Shown here: one piece after another, positions 24,685 through 33,933 of the stretch
How positions within the stretch are numbered: the first letter of the stretch is position 1
Layout: every line of letters starts with the position of its first letter
Assembly: GCA_030041045.1 (NCBI GenBank)
Contig: JASHOQ010000003.1
Span: 52,542 to 116,541 of the forward strand
Direction of reading: 5' to 3'
Length of the DNA stretch: 64,000 nt
DNA from: Acidobacteriaceae bacterium
Lineage (GTDB): Bacteria > Acidobacteriota > Terriglobia > Terriglobales > Acidobacteriaceae
Notes under the pieces: generated by a model
Database searches by the model: none
The model's input: only the letters and a program-made list of their open reading frames with translations
What the model was told of the DNA's origin: nothing
Translations under genes and position numbers: made by a program

Positions 24685-26688
24685 ATGCGGACTTCTATTC
24701 TTCTGCGCAATGCGCTGCTGCTTGCCTTCGCTGCTTCTCCCTTCCTGGTGCGTGCACAGTTCCAGGCGCCCACCCAGGAAGAGCTCACCATGACAACCGA
24801 TCCCAAGGCGCCGGGGGCCGACGCGGTCTATCTCTACTGCGAGGAGAACGACAACGACCCCTTGCACTACCAGAGCATCTACGCGCGCATCAAGGTGCTT
24901 ACTGAAAAGGGAAAAGAGCTGGCCACGGTGGAGCTGCCCTACCTGAGCGGCAATTTCAAGATTAGCGACATCTCCGGGCGCACGATCCATCCCGATGGGT
25001 CCATCTATCCGCTCACCGGAAAGCCCGAGGACCTGCTGAGCGAGAAAACCGGCACCCTCCAGATCAAGCGCAAGGTTTTCACGCTGCCCAACGTGGAAGT
25101 GGGCAGCATTCTGGAGTACCGCTACGATATTCGCTACGACGACAATCATTTTTCCTCACCGATGTGGCAGATTCAGAAGCCGTATTTCGTGCACAAGGCG
25201 CACTACTCGTTCCTGCCCTTTGAGGCCTTCAAGGCCGGCAACGCGGCCACGGCGTCGAATCTCTACTTGACCGACGAGCGCGGGCGCGCGGTGAACACCC
25301 TGATCTGGTGGAAGCGGCTGCCGGGGGGAGCCGACATCAAGACCGACGTCTCCGGCCGTTACTCGGTGGACGTGACCGATGTGCCGGCCATCCCGGACGA
25401 AGACTGGATGCCGCCGATCGAGAGCTATCTCTACAAGGTGTTCTTTTACTACAAGGCTGCCGGCAACGCCACCGAGTTCTGGCTGAACGAAGCCAAATAC
25501 TGGCAAAAGGATGTGGATCACTTTGCCGAACCCAGCAAGGCGATCCACGACGCGGTGAACGGCCTGATTGCGCCCTCTGACAGCGATCTTGTCAAAGCCC
25601 AAAAGCTCTACGCAGCGGTGCAGGCGCTCGACAATACCGATTTCTCGCGCACGCGGAGCGAGTCGGAGATGAAGCAGCTGAAGATCAAAGCGGCGAAGCG
25701 GGCCGAGGACACGTGGTCGCAGAAGAGCGGATCGAGCGACGACATTGCGCTGCTTTACCTGGCCATGCTGCGCGCCGCCGGGCTGACGGCCTACGCCATG
25801 AAGGTGGTGGACCGCAGCGAGCGCGACTTCGACCCCAGCTACATGGACTTCGACCAGCTCACCGAGACGCTGGTGGTGCTGAGCATCGGCGGCAAGGAGA
25901 CGGTGCTCGACCCCGGAGAAAAGATGTGCCCGTTCGACACGGTGAGCTGGAAGCACGCGAATGTGCGCGGCGTGCGCGAGAGCGCGCAGGGGCTGAGCAT
26001 CGGGCTGACCCCGGCGCAGAATTATCCCGACAACACCACCGAGCGTGCGGCCACCCTGGCACTGGATGAGCACGGAGGCATCAGCGGCAATTGCAGCATT
26101 GTGATGGTGGGCCAGGCGGCGCTCGATTGGCGGCAGATGGCGCTGGAAAACGACATGGCCGAGGTGAAAAAACAATTTGACCGCGGACTCGAGTCGATGG
26201 TGCCGGAAGGCGTGGAAGCGCACGTGGACCACTTTCTGGGGATGGACCAGCCGGACGTCAACCTGATCGCCATGGTCAATATCAAGGGCACGCTGGGCAC
26301 GAGCATGGCCAAGCGTCTTCTGCTGCCCGGTTTCTTCTTCGAGACGCGCTCCCAGGTTCCGTTTGTGAACCAGGAGAAGCGGCTGGAAGCCGTGGACATG
26401 CACTATCCCGAGCGCGTGACCGACGTGGTGACCTATGACCTGCCGGCGGGGATGACCGTGGAGGGCGCGCCGGAGGACAACAAAATCGTGTGGGCGGGCC
26501 ACGCCGTGTACGTGATCAAGAGCCAGTCGAGCCCGGGAAAGCTGATGATTGCCGACTCCGAGGCCCGCGGCTTCGACACTGCCACGCCCGACCTGTACCA
26601 GGATCTGCGCGGGTTTTATCAGAAGGTGGCCACGGCGAACCAAGAGCAGCTGGTGCTGATGCAAACCACGAACGCGGCCAGCAATTGA
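24685..26688 (+). CDS. Secreted DUF3857 protein, degenerate transglutaminase domain (copy 1)
   Basis: The 667-residue protein has a signal peptide (LLLAFAASPFLVRAQ), an N-terminal DUF3857 beta domain, a transglutaminase-like core at about residues 290-440 and a C-terminal beta domain. In the core the position of the catalytic Cys is Ser (SGSSDDIALLYLAML, Ser350 by my alignment) and the usual His segment is FDQLTETLVVL, lacking His. It is therefore probably not a cysteine transglutaminase or protease and may be a binding scaffold. TATAGT near 24652 is a possible -10 box. It is a close paralogue of the next gene. Confidence 0.82.
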   Translation: MRTSILLRNALLLAFAASPFLVRAQFQAPTQEELTMTTDPKAPGADAVYLYCEENDNDPLHYQSIYARIKVLTEKGKELATVELPYLSGNFKISDISGRTIHPDGSIYPLTGKPEDLLSEKTGTLQIKRKVFTLPNVEVGSILEYRYDIRYDDNHFSSPMWQIQKPYFVHKAHYSFLPFEAFKAGNAATASNLYLTDERGRAVNTLIWWKRLPGGADIKTDVSGRYSVDVTDVPAIPDEDWMPPIESYLYKVFFYYKAAGNATEFWLNEAKYWQKDVDHFAEPSKAIHDAVNGLIAPSDSDLVKAQKLYAAVQALDNTDFSRTRSESEMKQLKIKAAKRAEDTWSQKSGSSDDIALLYLAMLRAAGLTAYAMKVVDRSERDFDPSYMDFDQLTETLVVLSIGGKETVLDPGEKMCPFDTVSWKHANVRGVRESAQGLSIGLTPAQNYPDNTTERAATLALDEHGGISGNCSIVMVGQAALDWRQMALENDMAEVKKQFDRGLESMVPEGVEAHVDHFLGMDQPDVNLIAMVNIKGTLGTSMAKRLLLPGFFFETRSQVPFVNQEKRLEAVDMHYPERVTDVVTYDLPAGMTVEGAPEDNKIVWAGHAVYVIKSQSSPGKLMIADSEARGFDTATPDLYQDLRGFYQKVATANQEQLVLMQTTNAASN

Positions 26689-26800
26689 GCCCGGCGCGGC
26701 TCCGCATGCCGTGATCGCGGGCAGGTAAAGCATTTTCCGCAAGAGCAGAAGGCGCGCGTCCCGTTCGGTGAGGGCGCGGGCGAAAAACCGGGAACTTGAG

Positions 26801-28756
26801 ATGCGAATTCGAGGCATTCTGCGCGGCGCGGCCCTGATCGGCATATGTGGAGTGGCTCTGCCGGTGCGTCCGCAGTTTCAGCCTCCCAGTCCCGACGAGC
26901 TGAAGATGACGGCCGACCCCAAGGCGCCGGGAGCGGATGCGGTGATCCTGGAGTACAGGGAGGCCGACAATGACCGATTGCTCACGGAGGATATCTACAC
27001 GCGCCTGAAGGTGCTTACGGATAAAGGCAAGGAAGCAGCTACGGTAGAGCTGCCTTATTGGAAGGGCGCATCTTCTGTGGACGATATCCGGGGCCGGACC
27101 ATCCATCCCGACGGCACGATCGTTCCGCTCACGGGCAAGCCGGAGGATCTTCTGAGCGAGAAGGTGAACAAGCTCAACATCAAGCGCAAAGTATTCACCC
27201 TGCCGGCTGTGGACGTGGGCAGCGTGCTCGAATATTCTTATCAGCTCCGCTTCAACGACATGCTGTTCGTCAGTCGCGGCGAAGAGTGGAGGGTGCAGCA
27301 GCCCTACTTCGTGCACAAGGCCCATTACGAGTATGCGCCTTACGCGCCTTACGGCGGCATTGGGGTTGCCTGGTGGCCGCATCTACCTTCGGGTGCGGCG
27401 CTCAATTCGCCGGGGGGCGGGGTCTTCACGCTTGATATCGCCGACGTGCCGGCAGCTCCCGATGAGGAGTGGATGCCCCCGCTCAACAGCTTCCTCTACC
27501 GGGTGCGCTTCTATTACAGCCTCAAGGCTGAAACGACGGCCCAATACTGGATGGATGAGGGCAAGAAGTGGTCGGATATCGTCGATAAATTCGTTGCGCC
27601 GTCGGGTGCCCTACGGGATGCCGTGAACCGCATCGTAGCGCCGGGCGACAGTGAATTGGATAAGGCGCAAAAACTGTATACGGCCGTGGAGGCACTCGAC
27701 AACACCGACTACTCGCGCGCAAAGACTGAGTCCGAGCGCCGCGCACTGCACATCAAAGACATTAAACATGCCGAAGACACGTGGAAGCAGAAGAGCGGAA
27801 ACAGCTTCGAGATTGCGTATCTCTACCTGGCGATGCTGCGCACTGCAGGTCTGAAGGCCTATGCCTTGCAGGTGGTCGATCGCATGTACGAGGTCTTCGA
27901 TCCCTCCTACTTCAACTGGGACCAGCTCAACGTTGCGCTCGTGGTCCTTTCGAGCGGCGGCAAGGAGACGATTCTCGATCCCGGCGAGAAGTTGTGCCCC
28001 TTCGGCCAGTTGAGCTGGCGGCACGCGGAGGTGCGGGGCATACGCCAGGGCCCCGATGGCGTGAGCCTGACGACCACGCCGCCCGAGAATTTTGCCGACA
28101 ACATGACGACCTACAACGCCAACCTCACGCTTGACGCGAAGGGCGCCATGACGGGGAGCTTCACCATCGTCATGAACGGGCAGGAGGCGCTCTACTGGAG
28201 GCAGGTGGCGCTGGTGAACGATGCCGACGAGCTAGAGACAGAGTACGAAAAGCAGCTTCAGGCGACGGTTCCCGAGGGTGTGGATGTGCATGTGGACCAT
28301 TTCGTGGGGATGGACCAGCCAGACGGAAGCCTGATTGCGATTGTGAACGCAAACGGCATGGTAGGCACTGCGATGGGCAAGCGCCTGCTGCTGCCGGGCT
28401 ACTTCTTCGAGACCCGTGGCGACGTTCCCTTCGTCAACGAACAGCGGCGACTGGAGCCGGTAGATATGCATTTTGCCAGCCGCATCAACGAGAACGTGAC
28501 CTACCATTTTCCGGCCGGCTACACGGTAGAAGGCGCGCCGGCGGACGCACGGGTCTCGTGGCCGGGCCATGCCATCCTGGTGACGAAGAGCACGGCCGCT
28601 CAAGAGCAAATCGCGATTGCATATTCGATGGTGCGCGCTTTCGATCTGGCCGAGCCGGGCGAATACCAGGACCTGCGCGGGTTCTATCAGCAGGTAGCAA
28701 CCACAAATCAGCAGCAGATCGTGCTTTCCTCGGCCGAGACGGGAAAGGGGAGCTGA
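26801..28756 (+). CDS. Secreted DUF3857 protein, degenerate transglutaminase domain (copy 2)
   Basis: The 651-residue protein is co-linear with copy 1 and shares DPKAPGADAV, GRTIHPDG, PLTGKPEDLLSEK, KRKVFTLP and PYFVHKAHY. It is clearly a tandem duplicate. The signal peptide starts MRIRGILRGAALIGICGV. In the core the catalytic Cys position is Asn (SGNSFEIAYLYLAML, Asn334). Because the two copies lost the Cys differently, the loss may be old with relaxed drift at that site. The start at 26801 gives the cleanest signal peptide. Its stop is 2 nt before copy 3. Confidence 0.82.
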   Translation: MRIRGILRGAALIGICGVALPVRPQFQPPSPDELKMTADPKAPGADAVILEYREADNDRLLTEDIYTRLKVLTDKGKEAATVELPYWKGASSVDDIRGRTIHPDGTIVPLTGKPEDLLSEKVNKLNIKRKVFTLPAVDVGSVLEYSYQLRFNDMLFVSRGEEWRVQQPYFVHKAHYEYAPYAPYGGIGVAWWPHLPSGAALNSPGGGVFTLDIADVPAAPDEEWMPPLNSFLYRVRFYYSLKAETTAQYWMDEGKKWSDIVDKFVAPSGALRDAVNRIVAPGDSELDKAQKLYTAVEALDNTDYSRAKTESERRALHIKDIKHAEDTWKQKSGNSFEIAYLYLAMLRTAGLKAYALQVVDRMYEVFDPSYFNWDQLNVALVVLSSGGKETILDPGEKLCPFGQLSWRHAEVRGIRQGPDGVSLTTTPPENFADNMTTYNANLTLDAKGAMTGSFTIVMNGQEALYWRQVALVNDADELETEYEKQLQATVPEGVDVHVDHFVGMDQPDGSLIAIVNANGMVGTAMGKRLLLPGYFFETRGDVPFVNEQRRLEPVDMHFASRINENVTYHFPAGYTVEGAPADARVSWPGHAILVTKSTAAQEQIAIAYSMVRAFDLAEPGEYQDLRGFYQQVATTNQQQIVLSSAETGKGS

Positions 28757-28758
28757 TC

Positions 28759-30759
28759 ATGTTCATGCGCATACCTAGGTTCCGCAGGACCGGCTTGTTT
28801 TCCTGCATAGGCGCCTGCCTTGCGGTTTGGGCGGGGAATTCCGCCTGGGCCAAGAACCAGCCGGCGCCGGACTGGGCGCAAGAGGCGGCGAAGGCGGCCA
28901 CGCCGGCCGACCCCGGAGACGCCGCCGCAGTGCTGCTTTACGACGAGTACGTGATCACCGTCGATGATCAGAACCATGCCGTGGAGCGGGAGCGCTGGGC
29001 CACACGGATTCTCAAGCCGCAGGGGCGGGAGTGGGGCCATTGCGCCGTGGATTACGACATCGACGAGAAGCTCGATTATTTCCATGCCTGGACCATTACC
29101 GCCAATGGCCAGCAATTTCAAGCCAAGGACACCGACTTTGAGGACAAGGGCGCCTACGACGCGCCGGAGCTGCAGATGACGGATCGCATCCGCGCGCTGA
29201 ACCCGCCGGCGGGCGATCCCGGTGCGGTGGTAGCGTGCGAGACGCAGAAACGCCTGGCGCCGTACATGGACGAAGAGGACTGGCAGATTCAGTATCCGAT
29301 TCCGGTGGTGGACGAGGCGCTGGAGCTCGATCTTCCGCCGGGCGGCCACTTTGCGCAGTCCTGGAGCCATTACCCGCCGGTGAAGGAAGTGGAAGGTGGG
29401 GCCAATCAGATGCGGTGGGAGATCAAAGGCATGTCCGCGCTCGATCTCGAGAATCTGCATGCCACTCCGCCGCTGGAAGCGCTGGCCGCACGCATGTCGG
29501 TCTTTTGGGGCGATGCGGCGGTGAACGGAGTGGACAACCAGTGGCGGGCTATCGGCGTGTGGCAGGACCAGCTCGAGGCGCATCGCACCGATCCCACACC
29601 GGAGATCACGGCCAGGGCGCAGGCGCTGGTGGCGGGCGCGCCGGATCTCTATACCAAGCTGAGCCGCATCACCGATTACATCCAGAAAAACGTGCGCTAC
29701 TTCATCGTGGAGAAGGGCATCGGCGGATGGCAGGCGCACTATGCCGGCGACATCTTCCGCAACGGCTACGGCGACTGCAAGGACAAGACCACGCTGCTCA
29801 TCGCGATGCTTCAGTCAATCGGGGTGCGCGCCTATTATCTGCACGTCGACAGCGAGCGCGGAGTGATCGATCCCGACGAGCCTTCGCTGACGGGCAACCA
29901 CATGATCACGGCAATCGAGCTGCCGGAGGGAGAAAGCGACGCCCGGCTGATGGCGCGCGTGAAGGCCGCCGATGGCAAGACGCTGCTGATCTTCGATCCC
30001 ACCGACGAGGAGACGCCGGTGGGGCTGATTCGCGGCGAATTGCAGGGCGCCTATGGCAACCTGGCCGACGGCGCCGACAGCCAGGTGATTCAGATGCCTG
30101 TACTTCCGCCCGATTCAGGCGGGTTGAGCCGGACGGGCAGTTTTGTGCTGGCGGCCGACGGCACCCTTTCCGGCGACGTGACCGACGTATTCAGCGGCGT
30201 GGATGCAGCGGGAGAGCGCGGCCTTCTGAAAGAAAACACCCAGAAAGACGTGCGCGAGGGAATAGAGGTGGGAATGAGCTCCGATTTGCCCGGGGCCACC
30301 TTCAAAGGACTGGAGTTTGAGCAGACGGAGAAGCTGGATCAGCCCATCCGCCTGGAGATGCAGCTGAGCGCGGCCAGCTACGCGCACTCGGCTGGTCCGC
30401 TGCTGCTCTTGCGGCCACGGGTGATGGGAAGCGACGCGCGCGCGGTGCCGGACGTGATGGAGAGCAAGGCACGGCATTTTCCCATCGAGATCGGCCATCC
30501 GGGCTGCTGGCGCGACAGCTTCGACATCACTCTGCCCGCCGGCTACGCCGTGGATGGCACGCCCGATCCGGTGAATGTGGACGTGGGTTTTGCCCGTTAC
30601 CACTCGACGGTTACCGCCAAGGGCAACACGCTGCACTACGAGCGCGAATACGTGGTGAAGGACGTGGAAATTCCGCCGAGCAAGGCCGCCGATTTTCGTA
30701 TGCTCGAAGGCTCCATTCTCGAGGATGAAAAAGGCGCGGTGGTGCTGAAGAAGGATTAA
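28759..30759 (+). CDS. Secreted DUF3857-transglutaminase protein with intact catalytic residues (copy 3)
   Basis: The 666-residue protein has a signal peptide ending near NSAWAK, then DUF3857, a transglutaminase-like core and a C-terminal beta domain. The catalytic triad is present: Cys340 in GYGDCKDKTTLL, His381 in GNHMITAI and Asp413 in IFDPTD. It is more distant from copies 1 and 2 than those are from each other. The ribosome-binding site GGGGAG lies inside the end of copy 2, so the genes form one operon. The family may cleave or cross-link cell-wall or secreted proteins, but no substrate is known. Confidence 0.85.
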   Translation: MFMRIPRFRRTGLFSCIGACLAVWAGNSAWAKNQPAPDWAQEAAKAATPADPGDAAAVLLYDEYVITVDDQNHAVERERWATRILKPQGREWGHCAVDYDIDEKLDYFHAWTITANGQQFQAKDTDFEDKGAYDAPELQMTDRIRALNPPAGDPGAVVACETQKRLAPYMDEEDWQIQYPIPVVDEALELDLPPGGHFAQSWSHYPPVKEVEGGANQMRWEIKGMSALDLENLHATPPLEALAARMSVFWGDAAVNGVDNQWRAIGVWQDQLEAHRTDPTPEITARAQALVAGAPDLYTKLSRITDYIQKNVRYFIVEKGIGGWQAHYAGDIFRNGYGDCKDKTTLLIAMLQSIGVRAYYLHVDSERGVIDPDEPSLTGNHMITAIELPEGESDARLMARVKAADGKTLLIFDPTDEETPVGLIRGELQGAYGNLADGADSQVIQMPVLPPDSGGLSRTGSFVLAADGTLSGDVTDVFSGVDAAGERGLLKENTQKDVREGIEVGMSSDLPGATFKGLEFEQTEKLDQPIRLEMQLSAASYAHSAGPLLLLRPRVMGSDARAVPDVMESKARHFPIEIGHPGCWRDSFDITLPAGYAVDGTPDPVNVDVGFARYHSTVTAKGNTLHYEREYVVKDVEIPPSKAADFRMLEGSILEDEKGAVVLKKD

Positions 30760-30840
30760 ATCTTCGAGCGGTATGGGGCGCCGGCCGGGAAAAATGAGCG
30801 CGGGGACAGCCGCACGGGATGCGCCGAGATCAAGGACGGG

Positions 30841-30875
30841 TCACCAAAGGATTGCGGGGGCGTTCACTTTGGTGA
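30841..30875. other. Hairpin downstream of the DUF3857 genes
   Basis: TCACCAAAG (30841-30849) and CTTTGGTGA (30867-30875) are perfect 9-bp complements around a 17-nt loop. No T-tract follows, so it is not a classic terminator; it may cap the mRNA end or be a binding site upstream of the MerR gene. Confidence 0.45.
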
Positions 30876-30977
30876 GTCCCCCGGGGCGGATTTTGCTCGC
30901 GCGGGCCCGCATATTGTGGCCTATACTCCGAGAAGAGCGAGGCATCCTCTTGACGGGCCCCTCACTCGCCGAGTTTT

Positions 30978-31469
30978 ATGGCATCCCAACTGAACCGGAA
31001 GCGCGTTCCGGAGACACCTTCGATCCCCGATCGTCTCTACTTCAAGATTGGCGACGTGGCCCGCATCTGCGGGCTGGAAACCTACGTACTGCGCTTTTGG
31101 GAGACGCAGTTCCCGCAACTGAAGCCGAACAAGAGCGGTACCGGGCAACGGCTGTACCGGCGGCGCGACGTGGAGATGGCGCTGGAGATCAAGCGGCTGG
31201 TGCACGGCCAGGGGTATACGCTGGTGGGCGCGCGGCAGGCGCTGGAGCAGGTGCATCGCAGCCAAAGCCCCCAGGCCAATCTGCCGCTGGCAAACGCAGA
31301 CGCGGGCAAGCGCCGCGACCGGATTGCCGCGACCATCGGGCACGCGCGGTCAGAGCTGAGAGAGATCGCGGGGCTGCTGGCTGCACCCACACCGCAGCCG
31401 CACCGGCGGCAGGTGCGCATCGCAGGTCTGCGCCGGCCTTCGGGATCGCTCTTCCCCGGCAACAATTGA
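30978..31469 (+). CDS. MerR-family transcriptional regulator
   Basis: The 163-residue protein has an N-terminal MerR winged helix (LYFKIGDVARICGLETYVLR, then FWETQFPQLKP and GQRLYRRRDVE) and a short coiled-coil region. It lacks clustered cysteines for metal sensing and ends in a basic tail. This matches the stand-alone MerR-like regulators of unknown effector common in acidobacteria and myxobacteria. The nearest targets are the genes around it, but no MerR-type operator stands out. Confidence 0.88.
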   Translation: MASQLNRKRVPETPSIPDRLYFKIGDVARICGLETYVLRFWETQFPQLKPNKSGTGQRLYRRRDVEMALEIKRLVHGQGYTLVGARQALEQVHRSQSPQANLPLANADAGKRRDRIAATIGHARSELREIAGLLAAPTPQPHRRQVRIAGLRRPSGSLFPGNN

Positions 31470-31708
31470 AGCGTCCCCGTTTCCGGGTTCCATCGCACTC
31501 TTTTGTCCGGCAAGGAGCGCGCGGTCCATTCGCGCTGCACCTGCTCAGGAATTGCGAGAGACTGCGGCCGCTTCGGGGGCGTATCGATTTCGCCCCAGCG
31601 TTTATGCTACCTTGAGGAAATAATCGAGATTGACAGTTTAAGTTCCCCCATCTTTCGGAAGGTAGATTGGCCGATCCGGGTTGGCTGGTCCGCTTGAGGA
31701 GATAGAAG

Positions 31709-31939
31709 ATGGAGTGCAGGCTTTGCGGTTCAACCCGATTTCGCCTCTCGCGCCTGCGCGTGCCGGACCTCTCCGAGCTGGTCTTCCTGCAGTATCCCAT
31801 CCGCTGCCGGGTCTGCTACAAGCGCGAACACGTGAGTCTGTTCACCGCCTTCGGCATCCACCGCGCCAACAAGCGGCGGCATGCGGAGGAGCGCCGGCAG
31901 AAGAAGATTCAGCAGGCCAACCCCGCGCGGCCGGCGTAA
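31709..31939 (+). CDS. Small zinc-ribbon protein
   Basis: The 76-residue protein has two knuckles, CRLCGS at the N-terminus and CRVCYK near residue 34, which together could bind one zinc. A basic helical tail (ANKRRHAEERRQKKIQQA) follows. It has a strong GAGGAG ribosome-binding site, 7 nt from the ATG. Such proteins often bind nucleic acid or ribosomes. It lies just before the SLOG-SLATT gene, but nothing ties the two together beyond strand. Confidence 0.75.
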   Translation: MECRLCGSTRFRLSRLRVPDLSELVFLQYPIRCRVCYKREHVSLFTAFGIHRANKRRHAEERRQKKIQQANPARPA

Positions 31940-32054
31940 GGCGCGCGCAGCGCAGGGAGCGGGGGCGCACGGTGCGAGCGAAGTTAGCCTGGCTCGGTTG
32001 CGGCTGCGTGATATGCTCAACCCAGCCTCACGGCAAATCGTCGCCCGCACCGCC

Positions 32055-33908
32055 ATGGCCGACCCTCAATCTTCCTCGCCGCCGCGCCCGCGCCGCGTGA
32101 TTCAGATCGGCGTGACCGGCCACCGGCTCAACCGGATTTCGCCCGCGATGGCGGCAGTTCTTCCCGAGAAATGCGAGCAGGCACTGGGCGCGATTGTGAA
32201 GGCGTGGGCTGAAGCCGGCCCCGGTGTTACAGACGGGGAAGCGCAGGCTCTGGTGCGCGTGATTTCGCCGCTGGCCGAGGGCGCCGATCGCATGGCGGCC
32301 AGGGCGGGCCTGGCGATGGGTGCCGAACTTGCGTGCCCGCTGCCCTTTCACGCCGAAGAATACAAGCAGGATTTCGCGAGCGAAGAGTCGAGGCAGGAGT
32401 TCGATGCGCTCGTCGCGCGCGCGTCGGCGGTGTTCGACGCCGGCGGAAGCCGCGCGGAAGCGGAGGCCGCGTACGAGCGCGCGGGCCAGATCGTGGTGGA
32501 ACAAGCGGACGTGCTGATCGCGGTGTGGGATGGCGAGGCCGCGCACAGGCGCGGCGGCACGGCGCAGATGGTGGACGAGGCGCTCGCACTGGGGGTTCCG
32601 GTGGTTTGGCTGCACGCCATCGAAGCGCAAGAGCCGCGCGTGCTTTCGGCCGACGAGAAGGGAAACCGCACCTGCGCGCCGATCGGCGCGACGCCTCTTT
32701 TTGGCCCTCCGGCGGGATCGGCGCAAGACCAGGCTTGCTCCCGCGCCGGCCGCGCCTACTTCAGCGAGCGGCAGCCGGGCTTCCAATCAGCGTGGTTCTT
32801 CCGCTGGTTTCGCGATCTGGTAACCGAGGGCAGGTTGTGGCCGGGCTCGATGCGCGTGGCCAATTTTGAAGAGACCGCGCGCAGCGAGTGGCGTGAGGCC
32901 ATGGGAAATGGGCTGCCCGAGGCGACGCGCAGGTATCTGCTCGACAAATTATGCCCACACTACGCATGGGCGGACGGATTGTCGCAATACTACGCGGGCC
33001 TGTTGCGCTCGGGATCGGTGATGGCCAACCTCTGCGCCGCGGGCGCGGTGCTGTTCGCGCTGGCCGGGCTGCTGGCCGACAGCATCGAGCTCTGGAGCAA
33101 GCGGGTGCGCGCCGTGGGCCGCCATCCCCATCTGCTCGAATGGTTCAACCGGCTACCCTCGCTTATCGAGTTTCTGCTCATCGCCGCGATTCTATCCATC
33201 ATTTACGCCGGCCGGCGCAAGCAGTGGCACCAGCGCTGGCTCAAGTACCGGCAACTGGCCGAGCGGCTGCGGCAGTCGAGTTATCTTTGGCCGCTGGGCT
33301 GCTCACTCCTGAAAGGGCGCGAATGGCCGCACGCGGGCCTGAATGAGAGCCCCAAAGCGGGTCTGGACGCGAACCGCAACTGGGTGAACGCCCTCTTTCA
33401 TGCGATCGCGCGCGATATCGGACTGGCGCCGGGCAGAGTGGAACCGAGCTACGTGCGCGCGGTGGGCGCGTGGATGGACAGGACTCTGGAGGGCCAGATC
33501 CGGTATCACGAGGGGAACCACGAAAAGATGGAGAGGCTGAATCACCGGCTGCACGGCGCGGGCATCGCGCTGTTCGCGGTCACGCTGGCGGCCTGCGTGG
33601 CGCACCTGATCCTGGGCGGTGAGGCCGCATGGCTGTTGACGCTGGCCACGGCGCCGCCGGCGCTGGGCGCGGCGCTCTACGCCATTACCAGCCAAGGAGA
33701 ATTTGCGCGCAGCGCCGACCGCTCGCTGGCAATGAGCCGGGAGTTGACCGCGCTGAGGAGCGCCGACCTGCCGCAAGCCCTTGGCGCGGGCGGGGAAATG
33801 TTCGCCGAAGTGCGCAAAGTGGCATTGCGCGTGGCCGAAGCGATGATGGCGGAGACCGACGACTGGAACGTGGTTTTCAAGTACCGGCCTCTGCATCTGC
33901 CCGGCTGA
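32055..33908 (+). CDS. SLOG-domain protein fused to SLATT-type membrane helices
   Basis: The 617-residue protein starts with a SLOG-type Rossmannoid domain (RVIQIGVTGHRLNR, LAEGADRMAA, VLIAVWDGEAAHRRGGTAQM, about residues 14-205), a fold that binds nucleotides or nucleotide-derived signals. The C-terminal half has two helix pairs: TMs at about 318-340 and 367-388 followed by WHQRWLKYRQLAERLRQSSY, the classic SLATT post-helix pattern, then a second pair at about 499-545. SLATT proteins are predicted pore-forming effectors in nucleotide-centred conflict systems. It lies 26 bp upstream of the TrkA-N/RyR gene on the same strand. I chose the ATG at 32055; an ATG at 32013 is also in frame. Confidence 0.82.
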   Translation: MADPQSSSPPRPRRVIQIGVTGHRLNRISPAMAAVLPEKCEQALGAIVKAWAEAGPGVTDGEAQALVRVISPLAEGADRMAARAGLAMGAELACPLPFHAEEYKQDFASEESRQEFDALVARASAVFDAGGSRAEAEAAYERAGQIVVEQADVLIAVWDGEAAHRRGGTAQMVDEALALGVPVVWLHAIEAQEPRVLSADEKGNRTCAPIGATPLFGPPAGSAQDQACSRAGRAYFSERQPGFQSAWFFRWFRDLVTEGRLWPGSMRVANFEETARSEWREAMGNGLPEATRRYLLDKLCPHYAWADGLSQYYAGLLRSGSVMANLCAAGAVLFALAGLLADSIELWSKRVRAVGRHPHLLEWFNRLPSLIEFLLIAAILSIIYAGRRKQWHQRWLKYRQLAERLRQSSYLWPLGCSLLKGREWPHAGLNESPKAGLDANRNWVNALFHAIARDIGLAPGRVEPSYVRAVGAWMDRTLEGQIRYHEGNHEKMERLNHRLHGAGIALFAVTLAACVAHLILGGEAAWLLTLATAPPALGAALYAITSQGEFARSADRSLAMSRELTALRSADLPQALGAGGEMFAEVRKVALRVAEAMMAETDDWNVVFKYRPLHLPG

Positions 33909-33933
33909 CGCGGGGGAGCTCGACGGGAGGAAC

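Noticed and set aside
25156..26844. A 562-codon minus-strand frame opposite DUF3857 copy 1
   Set aside because: Composition typical of an antisense shadow; the plus strand has a signal peptide and family motifs.
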